Notes under the pieces: model-generated | Seen by the model: only the letters and a program-made list of their open reading frames with translations | Told to the model about the DNA's origin: nothing | Databases searched by the model: none | Shown here: piece after piece, positions 46,095-59,426 of the stretch | Position numbering within the stretch: the first letter of the stretch is position 1 | Layout of the letters: the number at the start of each line of letters is the position of its first letter | Made by a program: the position numbers and the translations under genes | Assembly (NCBI GenBank): GCA_002261195.1 | Contig: MVBO01000002.1 | Coordinates: 395,123-459,122, forward strand | Direction of reading: 5' to 3' | Source of the DNA: Bifiguratus adelaidae | Taxonomy: Eukaryota > Mucoromycota > Endogonomycetes > Endogonales | DNA: 64,000 nt

Positions 46095-49000
46095 TTACAC
46101 CAATAGCGCCTGCAGATCTGCATATCTGGCTTCACGTACTTGTTGCGCGTTCGTTCTTGCGCGTTCCCCAAATGCCTCTGCTACCATTTTCCTCTTCTTT
46201 TCCTGCAAAGCCACAACTTTGTCTTCAATGGTATTTGCAGTGACAAATCGGATGATGGACACAGGCCTGGTCTGGCCAAGTCGGTAAATGCGATCCACCG
46301 CTTGGTCCTCAATGCTTGGGTTCCACCCTGCGATGCCACAGGTTAATTTGGATGTGCATTGCAAAGGGTGGCCACTTACATGGATCAAGGATAAAACATT
46401 GATTCGCAGCCGTCAAGTTCAACCCTAGAGCGCCACACTGCAGGCTGACCAGAAAGACTTTGATGTCTGGGTCGGTCGCAAATGCACGCAACGCTGCTTC
46501 CCGCTTGCTGCGCACCATCTTACCATCCAGCCGCACATACGCAATGTTGTGACGTTTCAGATGATGACCGATAATGTCTAGGAAACCCGTCCATTGACTA
46601 AATACTACAGACTTTGAAGTCTGGTCCCTGGTATTGGCGGCTAAGACAATCCTAGCAATTCAGTGTCGATCCCTGTGTGAAGTTCCAGGTATATAACTCA
46701 CCTTGAAGGTATTCTATGAGGGCGTCGATCTTTGGACAGGATGATATGCTTTCATCCTTCGCTTCAACTTGGGTCTCAACAAGGTCATTCGTGCCCTCCT
46801 TTTCTTTGGGCGGTGGAAGCACTAAAAGGTGCCTGATGGTCAAAGCTGCACGACACATTGGACAAGCTTGTCTTTGCTTCGTCAGGACATTGGTGATACA
46901 TTCTGTAGAATGGTGAATGGGTTAATCGTCACGAGCGCTTGCCACCTACCCTTGTCAAAAACGTGCTTGCATGGCGTGATAACGACATCTGATAGTGTCT
47001 CCAAACATATGCAGCTAGCGCAGACCCGTCAATCCCACAAGGCCTGTGCAAGACGTCTTACATACCAGTCCTCATTGGCCTCCAAATGCATGGCCAAAAT
47101 CTCCATTAGCTTTCGGTATTCTTCATCACTAATATTAGCTGGCTTCTCGTCCGGGTTGGTGGCAGCATTGAAGAATGGAGCTGGCTTTGCCAGCGTGTGG
47201 TGGTCACAACATTGTCGTAAGCGTGTCAACAAGCTCAACAAGTATTCGTAGGATGCCAGCACGTTATCTTCGCTACTGTTGATCATAATGTCACGGGCAA
47301 GTCTCTCAAAAGACTTATATTTTGCTTTTGCATCCCCTTCGATACCAACTTGATGTATAAATGAGCGTAATGGAGGGAGTGCCAAGATTGGTCGGCCATC
47401 GATTTTTGTTTCCTTGGTTCTGCGAAGCACCAGCGTCTTGATGATCAACTTAATACGAGATACAGCGATCGGATCCTGGATGCGAATTAGTGCCAACGCA
47501 ATCCATGATCATGAGAACTTACGCCGTATTGCAATGGACGATTCAAGCATTGGTTCCAGTAGTCGATCTCATCGAGAGGACCGAACTTTAGAAAGCGCAT
47601 GCTAGAATACATGTCGTTGACCGAGTTTTGTATCGGGGTGCCTGTGAGAATCCAGCGTCGTTCGGCATTCAATTTGAAGCATGCCATAGATTGCTTCGTC
47701 TTTCTATTGCGTATAGCGTGCCTAAACATCCGTCAATTTACCGTTACGATGCGAGTGCACCTACCCTTCATCCAAGATGACGCGTCGCCACTTCGTTTTG
47801 AATAAAGCACCTGTACCAAGCTCAGCTCGCACAACGTCGTACGTCGTAATGACCACGTCGTGCTTGAGGAGATAATTGACATTATTTTTGCGTTCTGCAC
47901 CATGGTATATGTAGACATTTGGCGGATCCATAATATCGCAATGATCTTGCAGTTGATCCTGCCCATTCTTAATAATCAACATCTTGCGCTGACACGGCCG
48001 TTGTACAACTTACGGCCCAATTGCCCACGAGCGTCAAAGGGCAAACGACTAACGTTGCATTGGAGTATTCCGACGATGCATTCATGGGATGAGCAACCAG
48101 CCCAGTTCCGTTAGGATTAGAGAAAATGAGTGAAATGGCTTGCAAGGTCTTTCCCAGTCCCATATCATCTGGAGATGTCATGAGCTTTGGCTGCTAGGGA
48201 CAATAAGGCCAACCTACCTGCCAAGATCCCGCCTCGCACAAATGCCGGCGCTTTGGTGGATCCAAAACCTGTCAGCTGGTTGTACCAATAGGTATTGCCG
48301 CCTGCCCCCTTCCGGATGATCCAGAACTGATTTCCTTTCTTTTCATCAGGCTTTCGAGGATGTTCCTGATCCAGCATCCATCTTAGTCCTTGTAATTGAT
48401 AGGGTAGTAATCGAGTCGTCACGCGTGCTGGCTGAATCGTGGTGGGTAAGGCTGCAATATCTGCCTCGGATACCGTCAGCTTCTCCATGAGTTGTTGAGT
48501 CTGACTTCGTCCTGTTTCCTTTGCTTGTGACAATAAGTTTAGCCATTGACGATTCACATCCGGCAAAACAGGACGGTTTTGCTTTGATCGAGGAGGAGGA
48601 GCTCTTTGCGTTCGATAAGCTGCCCTAGAACTGTACATTCGTGCCAGAGTGGATTCGGCATCGCTTACTGGAGCGCCTATGGAAATGTAGAGCGGCACTT
48701 GATATGTTCCTGGGTTCCCTGCCGTCTCTCCGTCGATGACGATGGAGCCCGTGTCCAGCTCTGGTGCCAACCAAGCTGCGACTGTTCTCGGAATATGTCC
48801 GACCTGCTCTCCTCGCATATTGTCGACTCGAATAGCGTTGCTGTCATATGGATTCGATGGTTCACGGCGAAGAAGGACTTTTTCATGATTAAGAACCATA
48901 CCATGATAATACTGCACCCCAACAATAGATGTCTCGATGCCGTCGATCTGTATCCATTCTTCGCTGAGTTCTGAATCACTGCCATACTCATCATCCGAGG

Positions 49001-49097
49001 TGTCCTTGGTCAAATCTACGAGGCCGCCAGATGCTTGACTAGAGCTTGTCCGACTACCACCGGTCTGCTGACGACTCGTTGAGGGTGTATCTGACAT
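46095..49097 (-). CDS. RAD5: Rad5/HLTF-type SNF2 helicase and RING ubiquitin ligase
   Basis: Nine exons: 49097-48218, 48168-48014, 47967-47765, 47721-47523, 47475-47066, 47014-46950, 46902-46702, 46640-46380, 46327-46095; 868 residues. It polyubiquitinates PCNA and remodels stalled replication forks in the nucleus. Domains in order: acidic Ser-rich N-terminus, HIRAN (VLLRREPSNPYDSNAIRV, residues about 55-130), SNF2 motif I DDMGLGKTLQAI, DEGH box, GTPIQNSVNDMYS, RING finger CCICLETLSDVVITPCKHVF...CPMC embedded between the helicase lobes, and motif VI WNPSIEDQAVDRIYRLGQ. HIRAN plus RING inside SNF2 defines the Rad5/HLTF group. Intron 47065-47015 is needed to give the RING cysteines. Confidence 0.96.
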
Positions 49098-49708
49098 CGA
49101 TGAAATCAATATGACAACGCTTATAACCTTGAACTAGACGTACTATCCCAGAAGTCTGATGCCGCTATGAACCAAGACAAACCGTCAGCCATAGAAGACT
49201 CGAGGTTCGCACTTACCTTCACTCTCTACCCGTTGTACTTTGTGATCGGGCTAAATACCCCGCGTTACTCTCTGCTTTTTGTCTCTTATGACCTTACCTC
49301 TCCGTCACGCAGACGACGCCCTACTCCCGGTATACCTGTACTCTTTCTAGCCAATTGACGTTTCCTAATCTCCTTGCCTGGTGCCATATCTCGAAAAGAC
49401 AACGAGACATGGAGACAGAAGAGAGAAAGAGGAGTGCCAACCAGAAGCAAGGGAGCTGTCAAATACGCGCCGAATCAATTCCTAGCTTTACTCTCTTCTT
49501 CTCCTCTTCTTCTCTTCTTCTCTTACGCTCTCTTATACCCACTCTTCTATTCTGTTCTTACGTCGCTTACGTCTCTTACTCTCTTACATCTTACTCTCTG
49601 ACAGTCGGGTGACAACTTGAATGGCAGGATAGAGTCTGTCATACACTGCACCGAGTACTAGTCCTTCCCGCCGTTTTTCCCTAAGCCCCCACCCCTGGCG
49701 CTCCTTTG
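49098..49708. promoter_or_regulatory. divergent promoter region with CT-rich tract
   Basis: About 610 bases between RAD5 (minus) and the LRR-RhoGEF gene (plus). From about 49490 to 49600 the plus strand is a pyrimidine-rich run of CTT/TCTT units, as often found upstream of fungal transcription starts. The open frame over it is compositional. Regulatory role is inference. Confidence 0.45.
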
Positions 49709-52700
49709 ATGGATAAGTCCTTATCGAGCAAACCATCGACCGAGTTTAGACCTATCTCTGTGGAGATACCCTCCTCTGAACTCGACCTTGCCGTAAAAGA
49801 CGCCATGAGCGGGTTGCTCGACCCAAACACGCAACAGTCAGAGTCTCGGTTGACGCCTGGGTCAAAATTGGCCTCCAGCTCACGACAGCGTCAGTCGACT
49901 ACATCCTTGTCTTCACTAACGCAAAATGCGCCTTCTACAGCATCGTCTGTCTCGACCTTGACAACACTCTCGGGTGACGACGGGCTTGCGCAGGCAAAAC
50001 GGTCGACAGCCACACCTGCACACGATGTCGCTGACGGTCCCGACAAGGAAGCAGCGATGAATGAGAATGCACCTCGACCTCCTCAAGACTCGGGTGTAGG
50101 CGTCGAGGAGCTGGATGATCAAGTCCTGGAACGTCGGCCGGCTGCCGGCCGTACCACCGCGGCATTACGGAAATCCGATGTCGCGGAGGAGCTATCGCCT
50201 GATCAGCCTGTCGGAAGTCGGAAGACGCTTGCATCTGAGCAAGGTACTACTCAAGCCTCGACCAATGGCATCACCGATTGGAGCTACCGAAGCCTCACAC
50301 ATCTTGACCCGGTACCTGAAGGTACAGTGAAACATAATTTAGGACCGAATGCTGATCTCTCCACTTTAGGAACCACGGACCTATTGTTATCCTACAATGC
50401 GCTTTCGACTATTCAGATCGATGCTTTCTCAGCTTCACTTCAGCATTTGACCATTCTTGATCTCTCGCACAATTATCTGACCGATTTGCCTCAAGAGCTC
50501 GCTCTATGCGGTGCACTACGGGAATTTTACCTCCAAAGCAATCCCATCGGACCAGATCTACCAGCGGTGCTTGGAGAACTGATGGGATTAGAGGTGCTTG
50601 ATGTGCGAGGCTGTAGACTCGAACGTCTAGGTGAGCGGGTTGTTGAAAGCGATGTATGTGCGTCTCATGGTTACCCATGACAGACTCGAAACTGCGGCAT
50701 TTGAGATCTTTGCGTCATTTGGATATACGTCAAAACAAGCTCGCCTTCCTTCCACCCTACTTGTCGACACTGACGTGTCTTGCAACATTCTTCGTGGAAG
50801 ATAACCCATTCGTCGTGGCGTATGCCGACTTGATTGGACGATGGGCATTGGATACAAAGCCTGGTCGACATTCGCGTTCTGGAAGCAACGTATCCGTGAC
50901 AGATCTACCAACGATGAGCCGATCTCGCTCGTCCAAGCTAAAGCACAAGGCGTCCGGCACATTCCATAGTCGTCAAAGCAAGGGCGGCCATGCTGATGAT
51001 GAGGCAGTACCCCCCTTAAACGATTCTGGTATTGTTACAGATGCCTATGGAACGAGCCCGTCGCGACGAGGTTCGAATGCCACAAGCATTTCGATGAGCA
51101 GATCTTCCACCAGCGCAAGCGGTCTAAACACGCCAAATGGTGACATGCCGTCGGTGATGGAATTCGCCAACGCCTTGGGCAGTGTCAAAGTTGCTAAACT
51201 TGAGCCAGAGGTCCGGGACAAGCCGACCCAAAGCAAGGATGTCTCGGTCGCCAATACATCCAAAAGCACCGCCCAAAATGACAGTCAAAACAAGAAGTCT
51301 GCAAGCCGAGTCACCGAGCTACAGTCAGCCCCAATGGCACTTCCTAGCTGGTCATTTGCTGCTTCTGGGACAAAGTCCAGCAAAGTCAAATCCACTCCAA
51401 GCGCAACCATGTCTGTTACATTAGGTGCTGCAGGTACACCACCTATTGTCGCTCCTGCAGAGGTGCCACCAGCAAAAAATGTTGGAGAGACTCCAAAAGC
51501 CAACGCTGGTACATCATCGCCACCGACGCCTAAGCCGTCTGCATTTATGAAATGGTTCGGCTTCGGTAGTAAAAAGTCACGAGAGTCGTTGACCACCAAA
51601 ACCCCGGCAGTGACCTCAAGCGTTGACTTAACTACGGCAGAGAAAAGAAGTGAGCGTCTCTCGTCACCCTCCGTGCCTGCTCTGTCCACCAGCCCGTCCT
51701 CGATGGCCGTACCGATAAAATCCCCTACCGCTCCAAGTCCGCAAATGTTCGCACCTGCCATCCCTACTCCATCTCGCTCCTCCGCAAGTGTGACTCTAGG
51801 TCATTTGGGCGCTTCAGGCACGGAGACAATGTCCCAAGGAGGCAATATTACCGAAGCAGAATCAGAGGAGACCCCCAAGACTGTTGCTCCAGAGCGGCTA
51901 GCACGCAAGGCAACGCCATTGCGACCACGCTCGGCTTCTACTTCTTTGGTCCAATTGCAAGCTACTGGCCGTGATGAAACGGGTAATCCACCACCCGTAT
52001 CCATAAAGTCGCTTCGTCGAGGTTCGAATCCTCATCGGCGTGAACATACTTCCCCCGAATCCGTGATGGCTTCTCGATCCATGGACACGCGAGCGAATCA
52101 GCGAATTCAACATGCCATGTCGCTCTCCTTCAATCTCTCCAGTTCACCCTTACGTGCTTCCTCGGCCGATTTAGTGCGACCTTTCTCTATCACGGAGATC
52201 AAACGATCGCGATCGGCGCAAACTATCCCGGCTACCATACCTCCACTTGATGTCAACAAACTTATGCAATATTTGGGCGATCTGTACGACCTGGATCCAA
52301 AAACATCGCAGCAAGAAGAAGTCAAGGCTTGGAAGCGTGTCTGGAATCAGACAGGAAATCGTGCCGATGACCGACGCCTGTTTTATGGAGATGAATTGGA
52401 GGACGAGCGAAGCGAGAAAGGAGTGACATTGGGCGACGCTACGCGCAAACCTGACCCGGAAGCACGAACGTCAAAGGGCAATCCAGGCAAGCGAGCTCGC
52501 ATCATCCAAGAAATTCTCGCAACTGAGAGGAGTTATGTCCGTGGGTTGGAGGATCTCATTGAGGTGAGTTCAAAAACCGTTGCCATCAGTACCAAGTGGG
52601 AACTAAAGCGCAGTTCATAGATTTATCTTGCCCCTTGTCGGGCAGCTTTACCTTCCGACGAGGTCAAGGCGGTCTTTTGCAACATTGAAAATATTCTCAT

Positions 52701-53699
52701 GCTACACAAAACTTATCTCTTGCCTACCGTAGAAAGTGAAGTTGCACAACTTTCCAAGGCACAAAATAACGGTGTGGACAATTGCAATATGGGCAAGGTA
52801 TTCTTAGAGATGGTTCCATATCTCAAAATGTACAGCTTCTATATCAACAACTTTGACCATGCCATGGATGTATTGCATTCATGGCAGGCAGGTGGCAAAC
52901 GACGGAAAGCCAAGGCTCTCCTCGAGGTAAGTGTTGCAGAGGATGAATCTTCGTACTGGCCTTGACCGTCGATACAGAGTGCACGATCAAACCCGCGACA
53001 CACACAACTCAATCTGCAATCGTACCTGCTCTTGCCCGTCCAGCGAATTCCGCGTTATCAGCTACTGTTGGGAGATCTATGCATGCACACTCCAACGGAT
53101 CATAAGGATTATCCATCCTTACAGAACGCGGTTGAAGAAGTCGGTTCTCGTGCCGAAGAGATGAATGAGAGAGTAGGTCAATGCATTAGCTGTGATAAGA
53201 GACTGACGTGCTTCTGAATCAGAAACGCGCGTATGAGCGACACGAGCGTGTCTTGGAGATCCAAACAGCTCTCAATTGGTCCCTGACGCCACCCTTGGTG
53301 CAACCGCATCGGCGTCTGGTGAAGGAAGGTCCCTTATTCCTCTTGTCGACTGTTCGTCGCGTACGCAGCTCAAAGCCAAGTCATCAAACACCGCATGATG
53401 ATGCGTATTATCTCGTAAAGAAGGTTGCCAACGCAGCTTACTCGTTTTTCTTGTTTAACGATATCATGCTCCAATGTCGACAGCTCGGATCAAGTCCCTT
53501 CAGCGATACGACAATGGAACTGACGCAAATTTTGCGCCTAGAAACCAAACTGGAACCCGCCAGTGTACGTTTGCTTGAAGACGAGCCAGAAAAGCAAGAG
53601 GCTATTCTGCGTGTTGTCGACAAGGAAGTTGTTTATTACTTTAAAGGGTCCATGGATCAAATGTCTTCATGGAAGCGAGCAATTAATACTCGATGGTAA
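49709..53699 (+). CDS. leucine-rich-repeat Rho guanine-nucleotide exchange factor
   Basis: Exons 49709-50630, 50684-52563, 52621-52926, 52978-53172, 53223-53699; 1259 residues. It is predicted to activate a Rho/Cdc42 GTPase in cell polarity. Residues 1-200 are disordered. LRRs follow at about 215-345 (LQHLTILDLSHNYLTDLPQEL, LRSLRHLDIRQNKLAFLPPYL). A long Ser/Pro-rich linker comes next. The DH domain begins RIIQEILATERSYVRGLEDLI and contains LPVQRIPRYQLLLGDL. The PH domain follows with LVKEGPLFLL, YSFFLFNDIMLQC and a final helix MSSWKRAINTRW. LRR plus DH-PH is a known fungal arrangement. The acceptor at 52620 keeps the DH frame. Confidence 0.94.
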
Positions 53700-53914
53700 T
53701 TGTATATACTTTTATATAGTGTAGATCAATTCCAAATAGAAATAGAATCTCTTATGGCATCTGACTCTAGAAACTCGTCCCTTGAGGGCCGAGAATATAT
53801 CATGGCAAACCGCATTGAGCATATCTCTCAAAACTTATTCTCTGTGTCCTTTGGCACCCGCGTTGGTGTATTTACAAGAATGTGCGCAAAGGACGTGCAT
53901 GCGAATCTATACAA

Positions 53915-55253
53915 TTACGATTTCACTGCCGCGAAATCAATCCGTCTAGCCACCTTCCGCTTCGGTAGCCCATCCTCATCCTCCTCCTCATCTTCGTCAA
54001 CCATGCAACCATTAGCATTTCTTTTCAAATCAGCACCAATCTTGAGCGGATCCGGTGCCTTCTTGGGCAAGTTTGCGGGTGGAGTAGGTCTGGGGTGATT
54101 ACGGAAGTAGGGGTGGAAGAGAGCCTATCACCGATTAGACATGCCATATAAAAGCTTCACTTACGTCTCGTGATGAGATGCGTTTGAGAGGATCGTAGGT
54201 AAGCATTTTTTCGAGCAAGTCTAACGTGTCACCGCTTGCCGCCGAAACATAAGTGCGCAGTGGCACCTTTTCAATCTTTTCAAACTGGACATAGCCGCTC
54301 AAACTCTCCATGGCCGGCCATTCTTCGACAGTCGGTGTGCCAATGGCTTTGAACATTTTGTTGAGTTGGTCTAGTTCACTTTCGCCTGCCAAGAACGGAG
54401 TACGAAGCATGAGCTCTGCAAAAATGCATCCTACCGACCACATGTCCACATTCAAAGAGTACTCTTTGGCGCCAAAAAGCAGCTCTGGAGGACGATACCA
54501 CCTACAGAACCGTAAGTTCCATGGTATCGACTTATAAGCGACCTACAATGTGACCACATTTGTGCTCATGGCTTTGCCAGGATCGCCCCAATCGCGTGCC
54601 AGACCGAAATCAGCAAGTTTCAATTGTCCATCATGGCTAATGAGAAGATTATTGGGCTTCATATCCTGCAGGGATGATCGATGCGCATCAGCAAGACATC
54701 CCTAATGGACGACAAGACTTACCCGATGTAATATCCAATGCCGATGACAAAACTCTAGACCGCGCAGCATCATGAGCATCCAACTTTTGGTGTCTGCAGC
54801 GGTAAAGACGATGCTCTTGTCTTTGATGATCTGCTCCAGATCTGAATCCAAGTATTCAAGCACCAAGTTGAGGTTCTTTTTGTGCGAAAAGACATCGAGA
54901 AGCTGTAACAAGAGTCAGCGTCATACACAAGACGAGGTTTGCACCTATGGGGTAGAGTCATACCTCAATCACGTTCGGATGCCGTAGTTCTTGGAGGTGC
55001 TTGACTTCACGAATAGCACCGAGATCAAGACCATCCTTGAACTGACCAATCTTGATCTTTTTGATGGCAACTTTGCGCCCAGTCGCGACTTGTCGGCCTG
55101 TAACCCTTGCGCTGAGCACCCAAAAACTGGACGGTAGCAAAGTCAACTCTCACCTTCATAGACAACAGCATAGGTACCTTCTCCAATCTTGCGATCCTTT
55201 TGATACTTGCTCTCTGTCTGCAAGTTACTCTCGTCCGCGTCTTCTTGCGCCAT
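53915..55253 (-). CDS. KIN28: CDK7/Kin28-type cyclin-dependent kinase
   Basis: Exons 55253-55154, 55097-54964, 54902-54723, 54665-54547, 54501-54165, 54124-53915; 359 residues. It is a catalytic kinase of TFIIH that phosphorylates the Pol II CTD. Motifs: [69 protein letters not shown] in the T-loop, and the C-terminal [15 protein letters not shown] typical of CDK7/Kin28/Mcs6 rather than cell-cycle CDKs. The tail is acidic, then [10 protein letters not shown]. The stop TAA is at 53915-53917. Its ATG lies 18 bp from the ATG of the divergent gene at 55272. Confidence 0.94.
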
Positions 55254-55271
55254 AAGCGTTCCTATTTTGTC

Positions 55272-55971
55272 ATGTCGAGCGCATTGGCAAGAAAGCAGTT
55301 GGAGAGTTTGACGACAACTCCCAAGGAAGAGAAGCAGAAGCTCAAGGTAAAGGGTCTGAAGAGTGGCAAGCTACGATTGCCCAAGGAAAACGTGGGATTG
55401 CGAAAGGTCAAGCTTGAACATCGCTATGGACGACTGCAAAAGCAGAAGCAGATCAAGGCCAAAAAGGAGGCTTCGATCAATCCACTGGGTAAGTTGGGGC
55501 CTAATCAGCGCAGACTGAGATAGCTGTGGACAAGCTGCCCGACAATGAGCAGGTCATACGGGCAAAAGGACTTGTGAGAGCCGCCATATCGCACCGTGTC
55601 CTTTTTCGTTGCTTCACTAACCCTCTCCATGTCGATAGATGCCCTAAGATCGTCCGTGGCCAAGGAAGAGCAAGCTTATCGTGAGACGCTAAGGTACTTT
55701 ACGCAGAGAGTGGAACAACATACCGAGAAACAACTCGAGGTGCGACAAAAGGTGAGTTTCGAGATCCAAGCATTGCTGTAGGCATTATGGAGGAATTAGC
55801 TTGCATCCTTATCCCTCAAGCGAAGCTATATCCATGCTGAGACGAAGTCAAAAACCTATACTCATGCCCAATGCTTGCTAGATCCAACACTTACGAAAGA
55901 ATAAGTTCTCTCCAAAGGATACGCCGACGGTCAAGGCCAAAGAGGAGAGCAGCGATGAAGAAGAGCTATAA
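55272..55971 (+). CDS. small basic coiled-coil protein, family not recognised
   Basis: Exons 55272-55488, 55639-55751, 55882-55971 give 139 residues. The N-terminal half is extremely basic (KLKVKGLKSGKLRLPK, then KQKQIKAKKE), the middle is a helix (EEQAYRETLRYFTQRVEQHTEKQLEVRQ) and the end is acidic (ESSDEEEL). Such composition is common in nucleolar or ribosome-assembly proteins, but I do not recognise the family. The first intron is 150 nt, unusually long for this window, and 55524 onwards could be a skipped or alternative segment, since a second acceptor there keeps the frame for a while. The 130-nt second intron is also longer than average. Confidence 0.7.
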
Positions 55972-56077
55972 TCATGTTCATGTCCATTGTAAACACTGCA
56001 TTGTATCATAGTCATAGACACAACGAGCCCTTCCATCACTTTATAGAGCTGCGCCGCAATTTTTATGACACCTTGGC

Positions 56078-59000
56078 ATGGACGACAAACGCGCCGATAC
56101 ACCTCCATACACTTCCCAGCACAAGTCTAGTATCTTTGGCGCAGAAGAAGGCAGCGAGAACGAAGGGAGTGCTTTTGTCGATTCGAGCGTCGCCAGTTCA
56201 ACTGCTGAAAATGATCACAACACGACTCCATTCCTCAACTATCACCAGCAACGTAGTATCTTGAGCGTGCGTACACACCACACCTGGTCAACTCCGAACC
56301 AGAGCTGACTGTTGCCTTCTAGAATGATGCAAAGTATTTCGGCCAACAGATACCTTTGAACGACGCGACTCGCCGACAGTCTCTTGCTCAGCCTTCCCTT
56401 GAACCACTTCCGCCAAGTTATGTCTCAGCGGCGCCGTCTTCACGTCCAGCTTCTTCGCTCTCCCAAAAGGGCAGGGCTGGACATCAACATAAACCATTCG
56501 TGGCAGCATTTCTTGCTGGCGCTAATGCTATCGCTAGCAATGAGAATTTAGGAAGCGAGGAAGGCCTGGATGACGAGGGAGAGGACGGAGATGAGCTTCG
56601 ATTTGCTGGCGGTAGGTTACTTCGTGTCCTTTGAAGGCATTCACGCTGACAAAGGCATAACTAGACGAGGAGATTACATCGGAATTACAGCAATTATACA
56701 CAGCATTTCAAACGTGTCTCGATCTGCGCGACAAGTACATGTTTCGCTCGCTGCAAAGGCTTTTCGACAATCCTAAAGATTCAGATCAGTGGGAAGTCTA
56801 TCCACCTCCACCTCCACCGTCCTGGCCATTGCCCACGGATGAGGCTACGTTGAGAGAACGTCATCTGAAGGAGAAGAGGCGAGAAGCGGACCCTGCCGGC
56901 AGTGTCGGTTCCGATTTTGAGCGAGACAAGGTGCCCATACCAAAGTGTCACAATTATGTGTTCAAGATGGACAATAGTGGAGTGTATCAAGTCTATGATG
57001 GGAATCAACTCGACAAGGATGCTTCCGGCAAACCACAAGTCGTCGAGGGCACGAGCAAACCGCGCTATGACGTATTAACCATTAAGGATTACTTTCAGGA
57101 CCTGGATTATGTCCTGGGGGTTATCTCGGATGGGCCAGCCAAAAGTTTTGCATTCAGGCGCTTGCGATATCTTGAAAGTAAATGGAACCTGTATGGGCTC
57201 TTGAATGAGTATCAAGAATTAGCGGATTCCAAGGTGAGGCAAAAGAACCGAAATTTAGCATAAGTGTGTGAGACTAATGCAGCAGTGTAGCGCGTTCCGC
57301 ACAGAGATTTCTACAATGTAAGAAAGGTCGATACCCACGTACACCACTCTAGTTGCATGAATCAAAAGCATTTGCTTCGATTTATCAAAGCTAAGTTGCG
57401 CAAAACCCCTGATGTATGTACCCTGTGTGGTAATGGAAAACTCACAGCTAATGAAACATTAGGATACGGTCATTTTCCGCGATGGCAAACATTTGACATT
57501 AGCCGGCGTATTTGAATCATTGAATCTAACTGCTTACGACCTTAGCATCGATACTTTGGATATGCATGCCCATAAGGATTCATTCCATCGATTCGACAAG
57601 TTCAACCTCAAGTACAATCCTGTTGGCGAATCTCGTCTTCGTGAGATTTTCCTCAAGACTGATAATTACATCAAGGGTCGTTATCTGGCTGAATTGACGA
57701 AAGGTAAGTTCAGAAAGGTCCTGGAAGTCATAACTCATTGCGCATAATTCAGAGGTGGTCTCGGATTTGGAAAGCTCGAAATATCAAATGGTAGAATACC
57801 GGATCTCCATCTATGGCCGGTCAAAGGATGAATGGCATAAACTGGCCAAATGGATCGTAGACAATCGATTGCTATCACACAACGTCCGTTGGCTCATTCA
57901 AGTTCCAAGGTTGTATGACGTCTACAAGAAGAGCGACATTGTGACCACCTTTGAAGATGTGATAAGAAGTAAGTTGCCGTCTGACATGTGTTTGCGGGAC
58001 AATGACCAGGCATTGACCGAATTGCTTGTAGATATCTTTGAACCTCTCTTTGATGTGACCCAAGACCCCTCGAGTGATCCGGATCTCCACATCTTTTTAC
58101 AGCGTGTGATTGGTTTCGATTCCGTTGATGATGAGAGCAAGCCCGAACGACGCATTTATCGCAAATACCCATTACCCAAGGAATGGGATACCAAGCAGAA
58201 TCCGCCATACTCTTACTACATTTATTATATGTATGCGAATATGAGTAGTCTCAACTGGTGGCGACAAGAACGCGGCTTCAGTAAGTCATGGTGCTCACCG
58301 TATTCAATACCTCGCTGACTTGCTCTGCTTTAGACACTTTTGTGCTCAGACCTCACTGTGGCGAAGCTGGTGATACCGATCATCTCACCTCTGCATTCCT
58401 CACTTCGCAAGGCATCTCGCATGGAATCCTTTTGCGCAAAGTTCCTGCTCTGCAGTACCTATACTACCTCAAGCAGATTGGTATAGCCATGTCACCCCTG
58501 TCAAACAATGCCTTGTTCTTGACTTACGAAAGAAATCCATTCCCGTATTTCTTTCAACGTGGGTTGAATGTCAGCTTGTCCACCGATGATCCGCTGCAAT
58601 TCCATTTTACCAAGGAACCTCTCATTGAAGAGTACAGCGTAGCAGCTCAGGTAAGGTCAAGCACACTTCCTGACAAGGCATTGACTCTCCTGCGCAGATT
58701 TGGAAGTTGTCCGCCGCGGACATGTGCGAATTGGCTAGAAATTCTGTCATACAAAGCGGCTGGGAGAACAAGATCAAAAAGCACTGGATCGGACGCGGAT
58801 GGTGGCTACCGGGGCCAGCAGGCAATGGTACGTATTTCCACGTGACTATTATGGGTTTTTGATGTAACAACGGTGATGCAGATATGCAGAAAACCAACGT
58901 GCCGAATATCAGATTGGCGTTCCGATATGAAACACTCACTGAGGAGCTGAACATGTTGAAGCGATATACTCTCGCTGACGCCGGCATTGAACGTCTGCCC

Positions 59001-59426
59001 ACTCCCGTTGCCGCTCCACAGAAGCCACAGCCGGAAGAAATCAATCGTAAGGCTTTGCAAGCGCATGGCAATCTGAACGCGCAAGATATGGTTGACGCAG
59101 CCAGCCTTTTGGAATCTGGTCACTTGCAGCAGACCACAATTGCACATCATCAACAGTTACCGGCGCCTGGATCGAACGCCGAGCAACATGCAGAGCGAAA
59201 GGAAGCCAATAACGACGTCCAGGATCAGTACGCTGAAGGCTTGAAAGCACGTCAAAGAAGGCGCTCGGAGAGTGGCTCGTCTCTGCTTTCTCTGTCACCT
59301 TCGTCCACGCTCAAGAGCAGTATGCTAGATGGCACAAACATGGTGTTATTTCCTGGCACCAGTCTGGTCGTCGAAAGAGCAAAACAGAAACGAATCTCCG
59401 AACAGGAGGAGGAGAATGAGGAATAG
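56078..59426 (+). CDS. AMD1: AMP deaminase
   Basis: Ten exons: 56078-56266, 56323-56611, 56665-57233, 57291-57413, 57463-57703, 57753-57968, 58032-58280, 58334-58650, 58698-58827, 58882-59426; 955 residues. It converts AMP to IMP and ammonia in purine salvage and energy balance. Metal-site motifs: [33 protein letters not shown], and [27 protein letters not shown] is also typical. N- and C-terminal extensions are disordered. The intron 57969-58031 is 63 nt and stop-free, so the frame reads through it, but splicing gives the family-like [16 protein letters not shown]. Length is in the usual 750-950 range. Confidence 0.96.

Noticed and set aside
52018-52040. GGTTCGAATCC sequence resembling a tRNA T-loop/B-box
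   Set aside because: It lies inside the long conserved coding exon of the LRR-RhoGEF gene; no acceptor stem or anticodon arm could be formed around it.
53700-54098. 132-codon open frame on the plus strand after the RhoGEF gene
   Set aside because: It is antisense to the last CDK7 exon, whose [10 protein letters not shown]...[11 protein letters not shown] tail fits the family; the Ser run in this frame is the complement of an acidic Asp/Glu run.
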